Positions 10,067-19,741 are shown, numbered from the stretch's first letter. The stretch: 64,000 nucleotides of DNA from CAVUOA01 sp963742955 (GCA_963742955.1 CAVUOA010000008.1:1-64000); one strand, 5' to 3'. Notes: a model not told the origin generated them from the letters alone. A program made the numbers and translations.

Positions 10067-10658
10067 TTAAGTTCCAAACAGCCTGTCACCTGCATCGCCA
10101 AGACCGGGCATAATATAACCCTTACTGTTAAGTTTCTTATCCAAAGCGCATGTATACATCATCACATCCTTATGATTTTTCGTAATTTCCCTGATTCCTT
10201 CAGGAGCACTTACTAAACTTGCTAAAATAATTTTTTTTATACCTAATTTTTTTATTTCTCTTATAGTGCAGTCAGCGCTTCCGCCGGTTGCCAGCATTGG
10301 GTCCAGTATAAAAACAACAGTATTTTTCTTTGACTTCAGACGCGGAAATTTAAAATAATATTTTACCGGCTGCAATGTTTCTTCATTCCTGTAAATACCG
10401 ATATGGCTTACCATTGCGTCAGGAAATACCTGATTGAAACCATTAAGCAATCCAAGACCTGCCCGCAAAATAGGTACAAGTACAATATTATCTGAAATTT
10501 CTTTCCCGCTCAAATCCGCTTAGCGGGGTTTTAATATTTTTATTCTTTGCAGAAAGCTCCCTGGCAGATTCATAAGCAAGCATAAACGAAAGCTTATCTG
10601 CATATACGCGGAAATTAATATGATGTTCTTCTATCTCTAATTCTTGTAATATAATCAT
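10067..10658 (-). CDS. upp: Uracil phosphoribosyltransferase (one frameshift)
   Basis: Converts uracil and PRPP to UMP in pyrimidine salvage. The uninterrupted frame from TTG 10513 carries VLVPILRAGLG, the PRPP-binding loop FILDPMLATGGSA and the C-terminal GLGDAGDRLFGT. The missing N-terminus is found upstream in another frame from ATG 10658 (MIILQELEIE ... ADKLSFMLAYESARE ... IKTPLSG). The two frames meet around 10505-10525, where one extra base would account for the break. Restored length is ~197 aa, slightly below the usual 205-210. It sits between the lipoprotein gene and rel on the same strand. Confidence 0.9.
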
Positions 10659-10703
10659 CAATTAAAGGATGTTTTATGACTACAGGATTTTTAGCAGGCA
10701 TAA

Positions 10704-11733
10704 TTATTTCAGCAGGGTTACGCTTAAGTTAGTTTGTACCTTCTGCTCTGATTTTGCAGATTGTCCCTGCGCTGACATTCTCATTTCAAGCGTTAGGTTA
10801 GTAACAGTTTCTTTATTGGTAATACATCCCTTATTCAAATCGAAAGCAATTTTTCCGCTTCCGCTTGTTTCGGATTTTTCTATTTTAAAATTAACTCCTC
10901 TTTCCTTAACTTCCTTGTTCAAAAATTCCACAACAAGGTTTGCATCTATATTTGCAATCTTATCACCGTCTTTGTCTTCAATACCTTTTAATGTATACTG
11001 GGCGCTGTTTACAACATCAAAAAACAAAATTTGTGTGTTGTACGATTTTACCCAGTTGGAATCCACATCCACCGGAGTATCCGGGAACATCTGGTATTCC
11101 TGCTGGAGAACTTCTTTAATAGATTCTTTACCGAATGATTCTTTAATCTGCTGTTTATCTTCTTCTTTCAATGTATCGCCTAAAGCTTTAAATAAGATTC
11201 TCATGAATTTTTTCGAGCCCGTAAACATCGGTGATTTCCCCAACAGGAGAAACCCTGATATAAAAAGGTTCTTTAATAACAGCATTATACTGCAAAAATG
11301 CAGGATTGGTTCTCATAGAATCGTTAACATTAGAATTGTATTTAAGAGATTGCTCCCCCATTTGAGAGCTGATGATAATTGAATCGTAGTTAACCTTGAA
11401 AGTAATTATGCCCGTAGGTTCAATGTTATCAACTTCCTTTGTGTAAAAATAATCGATTTCGTTATCCTGTTTTACATCTTTTCCTTCAGTAGCAGGGCTG
11501 TTTTCGCTGGTTGAAGTCTTTGCTACAACTTTATAACTGAATTTATCTCCCTTTTTGACAACATATTTTAATGCAACTTTCTGTTTACCGGAAACAGAAT
11601 CTTTGGAAATTAAAGCAGAAATTAAGCTGTCTTGTTTATTTTTATTGTTTGAATTATCCTCTTTTTTTCCGCAGCCAACTGCATATACAATAAATAGTGC
11701 TATCAGTAACTTAAAAGCTAATGATTTATACAT
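10704..11733 (-). CDS. DUF6263-like lipoprotein (one frameshift)
   Basis: A signal peptide with a lipobox (IVYAVGC, Cys21) is followed by a Ser/Lys-rich linker and a beta-rich domain; an acylated outer-membrane or periplasmic protein is expected. One frame runs 11733-11188 and ends KIHENLI; the next runs to 10704 and ends SVTLLK. The switch falls in a six-A run at ~11200-11206. Removing one A gives GLEKFMRILFKALGD, which reads smoothly. Restored length is ~342 aa. Similarity to DUF6263 proteins is from memory and moderate; function is unknown. It is 45 bp upstream of upp and may head the operon. Confidence 0.65.
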
Positions 11734-11912
11734 TTAAAAGTCCTTTCTTGGGTATAATTTCACGAATATACCTAAAATTTAAGCCAGTTTCAAAGCATTC
11801 TTAAACTCCGAAACTTAGGCAAAGCTCTATTATAACAGGCTTTACCTGTGATTAATTTGGATTGATTTAATGTTTTAGTGAGGCAATATTTGTGTACTAA
11901 TTATTAAATGAC

Positions 11913-12470
11913 ATGGAAAAGGAAACATACGTTTGTCCGCCAAATCTTGCACCTTCTCTGGATAATTTCATCAGGAAACGGATTCACAATCCGATTTAAA
12001 ATTTACGCCAAATATATTCACGAAGGGATGACGATTATTGACATAGGGTGCGGACCGGGATTTTTTATTGAAGCATTTGCTGAAATGACCGGAAGCAAAG
12101 GTAAAGTTATTGCTGCTGACCTGCAGGAAAAAATGCTTGAAAAAGTTAAGAAAAAAATTCAGGGCAAACATATTGAAAACACTGATAATGATTCATAAAT
12201 GCGGTAAAGAAAAAACAGGTATTGATATAAAAGCGGATTTTGTGAACGCTTTTTATATGGTGCACGAAGTTCCTTCGAGCAGTAACCTTATAAATGAAAT
12301 ATATTCAATACTGAATAAGAACGGGATTTTCTTTTTAACGGAACCTAAAGTTCACGTTTCAAAAAAAGATTTTGATAATACTGTAAAGTTAGCTGAAAAT
12401 GCCGGCTTCAAAATAATAGATAGACCTAAAATTCATCATCAGCCGCTCGGCCGTGTTCATAAAGGAGTAA
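11913..12470 (+). CDS. SAM-dependent class I methyltransferase (three frameshifts)
   Basis: Starts MEKETYVCPPNLAPSLDNF from ATG 11913. Glycine-rich motif I for S-adenosylmethionine binding is IDIGCGPGFF, followed by GKVIAADLQEKMLEKV, FVNAFYMVHEV and ILNKNGIFFLTEPKVHVSKKDF. Three single-base insertions are inferred: near 11994-11998 (after HNPI), near 12184 (HIENT/IMIHKCGKE) and near 12428-12431 in an A-run (RPK/FIISRSAVFIKE). The corrected frame ends at TAA 12468-12470, giving ~185 aa, normal for this small Methyltransf_11/25-like family. Substrate unknown. The stop lies within the ribosome-site region of yjbQ, so the two genes are probably translationally linked. Confidence 0.7.
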
Positions 12471-12472
12471 TA

Positions 12473-12895
12473 TTGCAATTCCTTCAAAAAGAAATAACTC
12501 TTAAAGCAAAACCGAGAGGGTTTCATCTGATTACAAGTGAAATTCTGGAAAACTTTGCTGAGATAAAGAGCATTAATGCCGGAATCCTTCATGTTTTCAT
12601 TCAGCATACCTCTGCTTCTCTCACGATTAATGAGAATGCCGACCCCTCTGTTAGAACCGATATGGAATCGCACTTCAATGTCCTTGTGCCTGAAGACGCT
12701 CCCTACTATGAACATACCCTTGAAGGACCTGATGACATGACATCACACATAAAAGCCACAATCCTCGGAAGCAGCGTAAGTGTGCCCGTTACCAACGGAA
12801 GATTAAATCTTGGCACATGGCAGGGGATTTATCTGTGTGAACACCGGAACCGCGGCGGAAGGAGAAAAATTGTGCTTACCGCATTTGGTGAATAA
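12473..12895 (+). CDS. yjbQ: YjbQ/UPF0047 family protein
   Basis: 140 aa, the family's normal size. The start is TTG 12473, chosen because a strong AAAGGAG (12461-12467) lies five bases upstream and family members begin with a short lead to LQKEITL. Family motifs: RGFHLIT, VFIQHTSASLTINENADP, LVPEDAPYYEHTLEGPDDM, GRLNLGTWQGIYLCEHR. Members form trimers, and E. coli YjbQ has weak thiamine-phosphate synthase activity; the physiological role is uncertain. The frame is open upstream into the methyltransferase and looks like a fusion, but that is an effect of the last frameshift there. Confidence 0.85.
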   Translation: MQFLQKEITLKAKPRGFHLITSEILENFAEIKSINAGILHVFIQHTSASLTINENADPSVRTDMESHFNVLVPEDAPYYEHTLEGPDDMTSHIKATILGSSVSVPVTNGRLNLGTWQGIYLCEHRNRGGRRKIVLTAFGE

Positions 12896-12898
12896 AAA

Positions 12899-12926
12899 AA
12901 GGGACTTGAAAAACATTCAAGTCCCA
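12899..12926 (-). terminator. Terminator between yjbQ and a convergent T9SS gene
   Basis: Stem GGGACTTGAA / TTCAAGTCCC with a 5-base loop. Read on the minus strand it ends in a seven-T run, so it serves the T9SS gene; it may also slow transcripts leaving yjbQ. Confidence 0.8.
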
Positions 12927-12950
12927 TTGATTTAAATACTTGCAGGAATT

Positions 12951-15938
12951 TTATTTTAATACCACCATTTTTTTAACATCGTTGAATTCAGCAGATTCAA
13001 GCTTAAAGAAGTAAACACCGCTTGAGTAATTTGAAGCATCAAAATTAACCGAGTGAATCCCGGAATTGAATTGCCGGTTCACAAGTATTTTCATTTCTCT
13101 GCCTGTCATATCGTACACCGTAATTTTAACTACTTCATTTTTAGCCAAACTGAATTTTATATTAGTCGAAGGATTGAAAGGATTTGGGTAATTCTGGTAT
13201 AGTCTGTATTCCTTAGCTATTTCTCCATTTCCGTGTAACCCTACTACAGTTGTATCATCATATGTTATTTCCAAAGACCATGCCTGCAGAGTTCCTACGT
13301 TTGTTGCTCCTCCGTCATATATTTTAAAAATCCAGTTTCCGTTCGGATTCATTCCTTCAAATTTAGAAAGATTAGTCCTAGGTCTGAAAATTCCTGTGAA
13401 AGGTGCTGTTCCGTTTTGAATACTCACAGGGCCAGTATCATGGAGTTGTGTAATAAAAAAATCTTGCCCTCCTACAGGACCTGGATTAAAAAATAAAGTA
13501 TCTGTTTGCCCGTTTGGGGCAATCAAGAATCCCTGCAGCTGGGCATCATTATTATCAAATATTGTATCAAGCTGTACAACCATTCTTGTAATATATGGAA
13601 CATTACCACTGACCTGAGCATTGATTGTGTCATAAGTGCTTTGTGAACCAGTAAAGTTTTTAGCAAGAGCATTTTTGTGCCATTCCACAGAATAACCGCT
13701 CGGGTCATCGCCAGTTATTGCTCTTCGCCATATACCTCTGCCGTAAGTTGATGCATAAACATAACCAGTCCCGTTTATAAAAACATATTTCATATCTGTT
13801 ACTATACATGCATTTGGCATTCCGTTATTCCACCTAATCCAGTTCATTCCTCCGTTTGATGTTTTAAAACAGCCGAATTGGGAACCTGCAAACAGTACAT
13901 TATTTAATGTAGGATGCGGTACGCAATAAGACATCGGAACATCAGGTAAATTACCGGAAATGTTTATCCAGTTTACACCCCTATTTGTTGTTTTATAAAT
14001 CTTACTCCCTGAACCGTACCCATTGATGCAGGCATAGGCATAATTAATTAATGCCTGGTGTTGTGTAACGCTTCTTATCCAGTTGCTGGTAGGAAAATCG
14101 CTTGATCTTTCATACCATGTTCCATTATCATAAATCCTTAGCATTTTCCCGGACATTGGACTGGAAGGCTGAAGACATGCGAAAATAAGCCCATTTGGCG
14201 GAGGTTGAAAAGAAACATCCAGGTTGAAAAGGTTTGCGGGGAAGGCGGTTTGATTCAGTTTGAACCAATCAAGTCCGAAATCATTAGATTGATATACATA
14301 GGCACCGTCTTCGGTGTACAAAATTAAAGGCTGGGTACCATGTGTTCTAATTTTAGGAGCCCAAAGCTGCGCTGGGGGCGAAATACCTGAATTTATATCC
14401 AGCCAGTTTGAACCTCCGTTTGATGTACTATATCTTCTAAAAAGAATAGAAGTATTGGATTCACCGCTAGTCACAAAAATATTGCTTGGATTAAACTGAT
14501 TTATGCATACACCGGCTCCATCACCCGTCAAATAAAAATGCCAGACAGAACCGCCATTCAAGGTTCCTCCAATCCCATTATCCTGCGCACCCCCATAAAT
14601 ATAATTCCCTGTAGGGTCCAAATCAAAGCTGTAAAATTGAGTTATCGGCAGCTGGTTGTACGGTGTACTCCAAGTCAAACCCCCGTCGTATGAAGTAGAT
14701 ATACCGCCGTCAGTACCTGCGTATGCAAGTCCGTTTGAACTCCATGTAAGTACGTGATAGTCAGGGTGCAGATAATCATCGCTGTCAGGCGGAATGCCAA
14801 AAGCCAGCTGCCAGGAATTTCCTCCGTCTGAAGAACGTCTCATTAAGCATCCTCCGACATTTACCAAATTCAAATCTGTTGGACTTATAGAAACACAATT
14901 ATTATACCATCCCTGCCCCCAATGGAAATCTCCGCCCGGAGGTGTAATATTAGTAAATGACTGTCCCGTATTTGTTGATTTGTATACTCCAAGTGTTCTG
15001 TCACTATCGTTTTTTGAAATACTCACATAGATATAGCTTTCGAAAGAAGTAATATCAAATCTGGAAGCAATTGCGACTCTTCCTATATTCGTTTGCGGGA
15101 GCCCGGGTGAGGTCAATCGGGACCAGTTGTCACCGTTATTGGTTGAGTAATAAATACCATCACCCCATTTAGAAGTATATATATATGTATTAGAAAAATT
15201 CTCTACAAAACATAAATCAGTACAATTCCCAGTGAGTTTGAAAGTCCAGGTTTCTCCATTATCATCAGACCTTAAAACGCCATATGTAGTAGCCGCAAAT
15301 ACAGTATTAGGATAGGTACTGACTCTTGAGTGATAACGCAGCTTGTACACTGCGCCCGCGCTTGAAGATGCTTTTCTAACCCATGTAACACCCTTATTTG
15401 TAGTTTTATAGATACCGTCTCCCGCATTAATGCTCGGTTCACCTGTTCCAATTATAATAGTATTCCAATTATTTTTTTGGGAATCAAAAGAACCTATTGC
15501 AAGTGAACCGATGTCATCTGTCATACAGTAAGGGATAGTATTGGCATAAGCCCACAATCCTCCGCTCGCAGACGCTACAAGGAGCCCTGTGTTGGGATTA
15601 TCCGTTTCTATATCAAGTACCCTGCCGGAATAATAATGGTCGGGATGTACAGGATATTCCATTCCGTTAGGTCCAAGGAACTCCCAGCTGTTAACTGGAT
15701 TATCTCCCGGAGGAGGTTCGCTGGGCATGTTGTTCAATTCCCTGTAAATCTCTTCTCGTTTTGTTTCAGGCACATTTAATCCATAAGGCTGCTGCCACTG
15801 TTCAAAATATCTTAGCTGGTCCTCAGGGCTATCGCTTTCTTTTTCATCACGATTTGTTTCATTTTGGGCAAAAATGCCCGAGGTAACAATTAAAACTGTA
15901 AAAATTGTTAAACAAAATATTTTTGTTTTCATTTTCAT
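12951..15938 (-). CDS. Large T9SS-exported VPS10/BNR propeller protein with P domain
   Basis: 995 aa with a signal peptide (MKMKTKIFCLTIFTVLIVTSG). From ~residue 70 to ~740 it carries many propeller blades of the type YKTTNKGVTWVRK, GVLRSDDNGETWTF, YYSTNNGDNWSR and FKTSNGGMNWIRW, as in sortilin/VPS10 and BNR proteins. A proprotein-convertase P domain follows (~765-890; LQGFLIAPNGQTDTLF, PNGNWIFKIYDGG, LQAWSLEI). It ends with a T9SS type A sorting domain (YQNYPNPFNPSTNIKF ... KKMVVLK). Cell-surface or secreted adhesion, binding or glycan interaction is plausible; no catalytic triad is visible. It is uninterrupted despite its length. It is divergent from the helical-repeat gene at 16103. Confidence 0.85.
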   Translation of the reverse strand: MKMKTKIFCLTIFTVLIVTSGIFAQNETNRDEKESDSPEDQLRYFEQWQQPYGLNVPETKREEIYRELNNMPSEPPPGDNPVNSWEFLGPNGMEYPVHPDHYYSGRVLDIETDNPNTGLLVASASGGLWAYANTIPYCMTDDIGSLAIGSFDSQKNNWNTIIIGTGEPSINAGDGIYKTTNKGVTWVRKASSSAGAVYKLRYHSRVSTYPNTVFAATTYGVLRSDDNGETWTFKLTGNCTDLCFVENFSNTYIYTSKWGDGIYYSTNNGDNWSRLTSPGLPQTNIGRVAIASRFDITSFESYIYVSISKNDSDRTLGVYKSTNTGQSFTNITPPGGDFHWGQGWYNNCVSISPTDLNLVNVGGCLMRRSSDGGNSWQLAFGIPPDSDDYLHPDYHVLTWSSNGLAYAGTDGGISTSYDGGLTWSTPYNQLPITQFYSFDLDPTGNYIYGGAQDNGIGGTLNGGSVWHFYLTGDGAGVCINQFNPSNIFVTSGESNTSILFRRYSTSNGGSNWLDINSGISPPAQLWAPKIRTHGTQPLILYTEDGAYVYQSNDFGLDWFKLNQTAFPANLFNLDVSFQPPPNGLIFACLQPSSPMSGKMLRIYDNGTWYERSSDFPTSNWIRSVTQHQALINYAYACINGYGSGSKIYKTTNRGVNWINISGNLPDVPMSYCVPHPTLNNVLFAGSQFGCFKTSNGGMNWIRWNNGMPNACIVTDMKYVFINGTGYVYASTYGRGIWRRAITGDDPSGYSVEWHKNALAKNFTGSQSTYDTINAQVSGNVPYITRMVVQLDTIFDNNDAQLQGFLIAPNGQTDTLFFNPGPVGGQDFFITQLHDTGPVSIQNGTAPFTGIFRPRTNLSKFEGMNPNGNWIFKIYDGGATNVGTLQAWSLEITYDDTTVVGLHGNGEIAKEYRLYQNYPNPFNPSTNIKFSLAKNEVVKITVYDMTGREMKILVNRQFNSGIHSVNFDASNYSSGVYFFKLESAEFNDVKKMVVLK

Positions 15939-16102
15939 TGTTGTTTAATTTATATTGGAGGAAAGTTATATAACAGTTCTTTATCAACGCAAAGAAACTT
16001 TTGCCGAATTGCGGTAAAAATTAGTAGTGGAATAAAGCAGCGTTTGAGTTTAAAGATTGACAAATCAATATATTGGGCACTTAAATTTCATTTAAGCTGT
16101 TA

Positions 16103-17652
16103 ATGGATTTAAAAGGATTTCTTTCCCAAAATTTTAAAAGTATTCCAAAAATGATTAAAAGCAAGATTGTTGATACTCTAATTACTTTCAACCAGAGCGA
16201 ATTCAAATCTTTCGGTAGATTTGTAATTTCACCGTATTTTAACAGTTCTAAATCAGTAATAAAATTATATAACTACCTGAAGAAATTCTATCCTGATTTT
16301 GACAATAAAAAATTTACACCGGAAAATGCTTACAATTATATTTTTCCGGGAAATAAATTAAACAGCGGAACACTTAGGAAGCTGTTTTCTGATTTACAAT
16401 CACAAGCCGAAGAATTTTTGTCATATTCAAATTTAGAAAGTAAAAACCAATTCCAGAAAAAACTTGCTTTATTGCTATCACTCGACGAAAAAAAACTCGA
16501 CAAGCAATTTTTGCTTAAGATTAACGAACTGGAAAATATTTACCGAACTGGAGATAACTTTGATGATGATTTTTTCATAAATAATTTTGAATTGGAAGTA
16601 ATAAGATTGAATTTTAATCTTGGTATAGGAAGAGCAGGATTTGCACCTCATTCAGTATACAGTGACCTGCAGAAATGCACAACCTTTTTAATCGGCTATA
16701 TCCTGATAATGTCATTTAAGCTCAGTCAAGATTTATCAGTAATTAGCCTTAGTTCAGACGATGACAAAACAAATACGCTAGTATATAAATTTCTTGAAAC
16801 TCTGGGTCCTGTAAAATTTCTGGACACATTTAAACAGTTTGCTCCGGAATATTATTCCATCATTGCAATTTATTTAAACCGTTATATGATTTCTTTAGGT
16901 TTTGATTATGATGACAAATATTATTGGAAATTGAAAGAATTAGTTCTAAAGAATATTGAGCACTTTACCAGATTAGAAAAATATAATCTTATGCTTTTTC
17001 TTGAAAACAGCTGTGATGAAAAAATATATGACAACAGAAGCTTTGACAGAGAACTTCATGATATTCATATTACAATGCTTACCACAGGATTGTACAATAG
17101 GCTAGAAACAGATTTTTTCTCACTAATCAGGTTCAGGAAAATGATATTAACCGCTTTAAGAATTAAAGAATTTGAATGGGCGAGAATTTTATAAAAAAAT
17201 ATTTGAAAGAACTGCCGAAAGAGTTTCAGGAAAACATGAACTATTATTCTCAGGCTTTTTTATATTTCTATAAAGCAAATTATGAAAATGCTCTGACAAA
17301 CATTTCCAAAGTAAAATCGGAGACCTATGTTTTTAAATTTGATGTCTGGATAGTAAAACTGCAGTGCTTGTTTGAACTTGGATATTTTGAAGAGACCATG
17401 TACTGTTATGATTCATATAAACATTCGTTGAAGGCAGATACTACTTCACCAAAATTAATGACTAACCGCTTTTCCAATTTCCTTCATTATTTTAACTATC
17501 TACTAAAAACTGAAACTTTCCATTCTACGCAGGATAGAGATACATTTGTTCCAATTGAGAATTTAATAAAAGAAATTACAGACTCATCAGAGATACTTGG
17601 AAAAGGATGGCTAATTAGAAAATTTACAGAAATAAGTATTAAGGATTTATAA
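16103..17652 (+). CDS. Helical-repeat protein of unknown function, family A copy 1 (one frameshift)
   Basis: Restored length ~516 aa, alpha-helical, rich in Lys/Glu/Phe/Tyr, without signal peptide or membrane segment, so cytosolic. The N-terminal block FNQSEFKSFGRFVISPYFNSS ... YNYIFPGNKLNSGTLRKL aligns by eye with the gene at 38439 (FTPEENLRFDAFVSSAYFN ... YEKIFPGNKYNYGTYKNL). The break is at ~17176-17185: frame 1 ends FEWARIL, and supplying one missing base gives FEWARNFIKKYLKELPKEFQ. TPR-like helix pairs follow to the end. It is divergent from a T9SS propeller gene across ~165 bp, an arrangement repeated elsewhere in the window. I do not recognise a function. Confidence 0.7.
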
Positions 17653-17657
17653 ATAAA

Positions 17658-17681
17658 AAGCCTGAGCAATAACCCAGGCTT
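17658..17681. terminator. Hairpin between convergent genes
   Basis: Stem AAGCCTG / CAGGCTT with a 10-base loop, preceded by an A-run and followed by TCCTT. A modest bidirectional terminator candidate. Confidence 0.5.
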
Positions 17682-17706
17682 CCTTGAAATTCATATACTC
17701 AAAATC

Positions 17707-19115
17707 TTAGCTTCCGAATTTCCTTAACGAAGGCGCAATTCGCTGTCCGGCAGTATTTCCGGGTGAGCCGACTTTCTTCTGCGGATTTGGTTTTTTGGGT
17801 TGGTTATCATCGTTGCATGAACCGCCTGCCAATACGTTCGAAGCGCAGTTCCACCAATCGGTTGTATGCTCAATGTTCTTGTTTACCCACTTTGCTTTTG
17901 ATTTAAAATCAGTCGGGTCCTTTACTGCATCCATCCCGTCTTTGAAATGCTTGTCCGCATCGAATCCATCTCCTATGTTAGCACCGCTGCCTGGATTGTT
18001 GGGGTCTTTTCGGTATTTCTTTATAAGCTTAAAGTAATCTTCGGCCGCATTGAGCCTTTCTTTATATTCTGATGATGTCGGGTCCTGCGGATAACTTTTA
18101 TATTCGGTTATATTCTTCAGTTCTTTGCCGTCACCTCTTACCATCCAGCCCGGGTTATCTAAGGTGTATTCTTCTCCCGCATCCGGTCCAGTGTACTTTA
18201 TGGATTTAAATCTGTAGATAGGATAATACTTACCGTCAACAAACAATACATCACTGCCGGGTTCATCCTGATATGTTACTTCCGTTTTATATCCGTCTCT
18301 TTCGAGCGATGTTATGCGCTGAAGGTTATCACGTGTTACATTTACGCTGCCGGGACGATAAAGCTCAAGCGTTGATTCAAAATACACTATCAGGCATAAT
18401 CCTCATATAAAAACCGTCACCAATGTAAGCCCAGTTACCGGGGTCAACCTGTTTTTTAAGCATATCCGAAGGCGGCGCTCCGGGAACTACTGCCATATTT
18501 TCAATATCCTGGTACGTTGCAGAAGGATCGGTTAGTTTACCCCTAAGATTTTTATAAAACTGTGCTGTTTCTTTTAATTCCGCTTGGAAGTATATCAAGC
18601 GGAACATCTTTTATCCCAATGCTTAAATCAGCTATTTCCGCCTCAGTCATAAGCGGTCTTACACGCATCTGCAAACCTGGTTCAAATCCGTAAATTTAGC
18701 TCCATAAATAATTGACCATAACAGAAGCTGAATATCGTGCTGTTCAATTTCAGGATGGTCAACTGATCGCGTTAAGAATATTAATTACAAGGTTATCACG
18801 CTTGCCTTTTATAGGGGCAACAAGGTGACCGCTTCCTTTGGTTGGACCGTGTGTCCCAGCTTTAAGGCAATAGCTTTGAACAGTCATGGTGTAATAGCCC
18901 GGTCCTAACGGCGCATTGTAATCTTCCGGTTCAACAGGTGTTCTGTCACTGAGGTCATTTAGCCAGAAAGATACGGGATAGGCATCATCAATTGAAGTTG
19001 TGATGTTTTTTTCCTCAAGCAGGTCAGGTACAGCAGTTTTTTTCAGTAAATCATCAAATTGCGCCTGAACAAGAGATGGAATAATAAACAGCAATAGAAC
19101 AATAAACTTTTTCAT
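17707..19115 (-). pseudogene. Secreted protein of unknown family, broken into at least four frames
   Basis: Begins MKKFIVLLLFIIPSLVQAQ, a clear signal peptide, at 19115 behind AGGAGAG. Pieces in order: FDDLLKKTAVPDLL ... KGKRDNLVINIL (first frame), RSVDHPEIEQHDIQLLLWSIIYGAKF and PGLQMRVRPLMTEAEIADLSIG (18600-18760), ELKETAQFYKNLRG ... YMRIMPDS (18377-18600), and YFESTLELYRPGSVN ... LRKFGS (to 17707). Joined, they make ~465 aa reading as one continuous protein, so frame changes near 18770, 18690, 18605 and 18385 are inferred. The second half contains a conserved-looking GDGFDADKHFKDGMDAV segment and ends in a Pro/Lys/Gly-rich tail. No T9SS tail or known domain was recognised. Confidence 0.55.
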
Positions 19116-19227
19116 ATTAATCTCTCCTTTTTGTGTTTCTTGAACTGTACGAATATAGAGAATTAGAATTAATAAAAAAATTTATTTGGTGAGGATAAAT
19201 GAAGATTAAATATGTATTCAGGTAAAG

Positions 19228-19262
19228 AAAACCCCGCCATTTGCGGGGTTTGCGGAACCGAC
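19228..19262. repeat. Partial copy of tRNA-Asp 3' end plus its terminator
   Basis: These 35 bp are identical to 19316-19350, which cover the last ~10 bases of tRNA-Asp and its terminator. The rest of the tRNA is absent here; instead a perfect palindrome CCCCGAG TT CTCGGGG follows (19262-19277). It could be a duplication scar or an attachment-site remnant. Confidence 0.75.
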
Positions 19263-19315
19263 CCCGAGTTCTCGGGGCTGGCTCAAACCCGAACTTATAT
19301 CGTTTTACAAAACTA

Positions 19316-19338
19316 AAAACCCCGCCATTTGCGGGGTT
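19316..19338 (-). terminator. Terminator of tRNA-Asp
   Basis: Read on the minus strand directly after the tRNA: stem CCCCGC / GCGGGG with an AAAT(G) loop, then TTTTT. The same hairpin is duplicated at 19228-19250. Confidence 0.8.
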
Positions 19339-19340
19339 TG

Positions 19341-19414
19341 CGGAACCGACGAGATTCGAACTCGCGACCTCCTGAGTGACAGTCAGGCGTTCTAACCAGC
19401 TGAACTACGGCTCC
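19341..19414 (-). tRNA. tRNA-Asp (GTC)
   Basis: Cloverleaf read by eye on the minus strand: acceptor GGAGCCG / CGGTTCC with one G-U pair, D-arm GTTC ... GAAC, anticodon arm CCTGA-CTGTCAC-TCAGG with anticodon GTC, variable AGGTC, T-arm GCGAG-TTCGAAT-CTCGT, discriminator G. The genomic sequence continues CA, so the 3' CCA is not fully encoded or is completed by CCA-adding enzyme. A terminator hairpin follows immediately. Confidence 0.93.
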
Positions 19415-19573
19415 TGTCATCGTGATATGTAAGAACTTGTATTATTAACAGATTACAAATCTAAGCAAATTATTGAATTCTTTCAACTGCATAATTTTTC
19501 GATTTTTCTAGTGCCTTGCTTGCCAAGTAAGTCCAATGTTTGCTGCCCGCACCAAACATAAAAGCCGCTTAGC

Positions 19574-19741
19574 TTACGGGTTGTTTAGGAACCGCATATA
19601 GAAAGCTGCAAACACCAGGACAATACCGACGTTCGTTATCAGCCGTTCCCAGAATAGATTCTTAAAGAAAAATAAATCTGCACTAACGATAATGGATATC
19701 ATAACCATAATATAAAGCACGGCAAAGATTTTTCTTTTCAT
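19574..19741 (-). CDS. Small two-helix membrane protein (55 aa)
   Basis: ATG 19741 to TAA 19574, preceded by a weak AGGTGA. A basic start (MKRK) is followed by hydrophobic helix 1 (IFAVLYIMVMISIIVSADLF), a short basic/aromatic turn (FKNLFWERL) and hydrophobic helix 2 (TNVGIVLVFAAFYMRFL). Similar short proteins with the WERL ... NIGIVLVFAAFY pattern occur in other bacteria (from memory), which supports a real gene. Function unknown; it probably sits in the inner membrane. It is 68 bp downstream of the ICL/PEP-mutase-family gene on the same strand. Confidence 0.65.
   Translation of the reverse strand: MKRKIFAVLYIMVMISIIVSADLFFFKNLFWERLITNVGIVLVFAAFYMRFLNNP

Noticed and set aside
11188..11285. 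Programmed frameshift in the lipoprotein gene
   Set aside because: It lies in a plain A-run with no stimulatory structure seen, and many other genes in the window have similar breaks.
12110..12895. Methyltransferase-YjbQ fusion protein
   Set aside because: The joint frame is explained by an extra base near 12430. The adjacent frame gives a family-like end and stop at 12470, and yjbQ has its own ribosome site.
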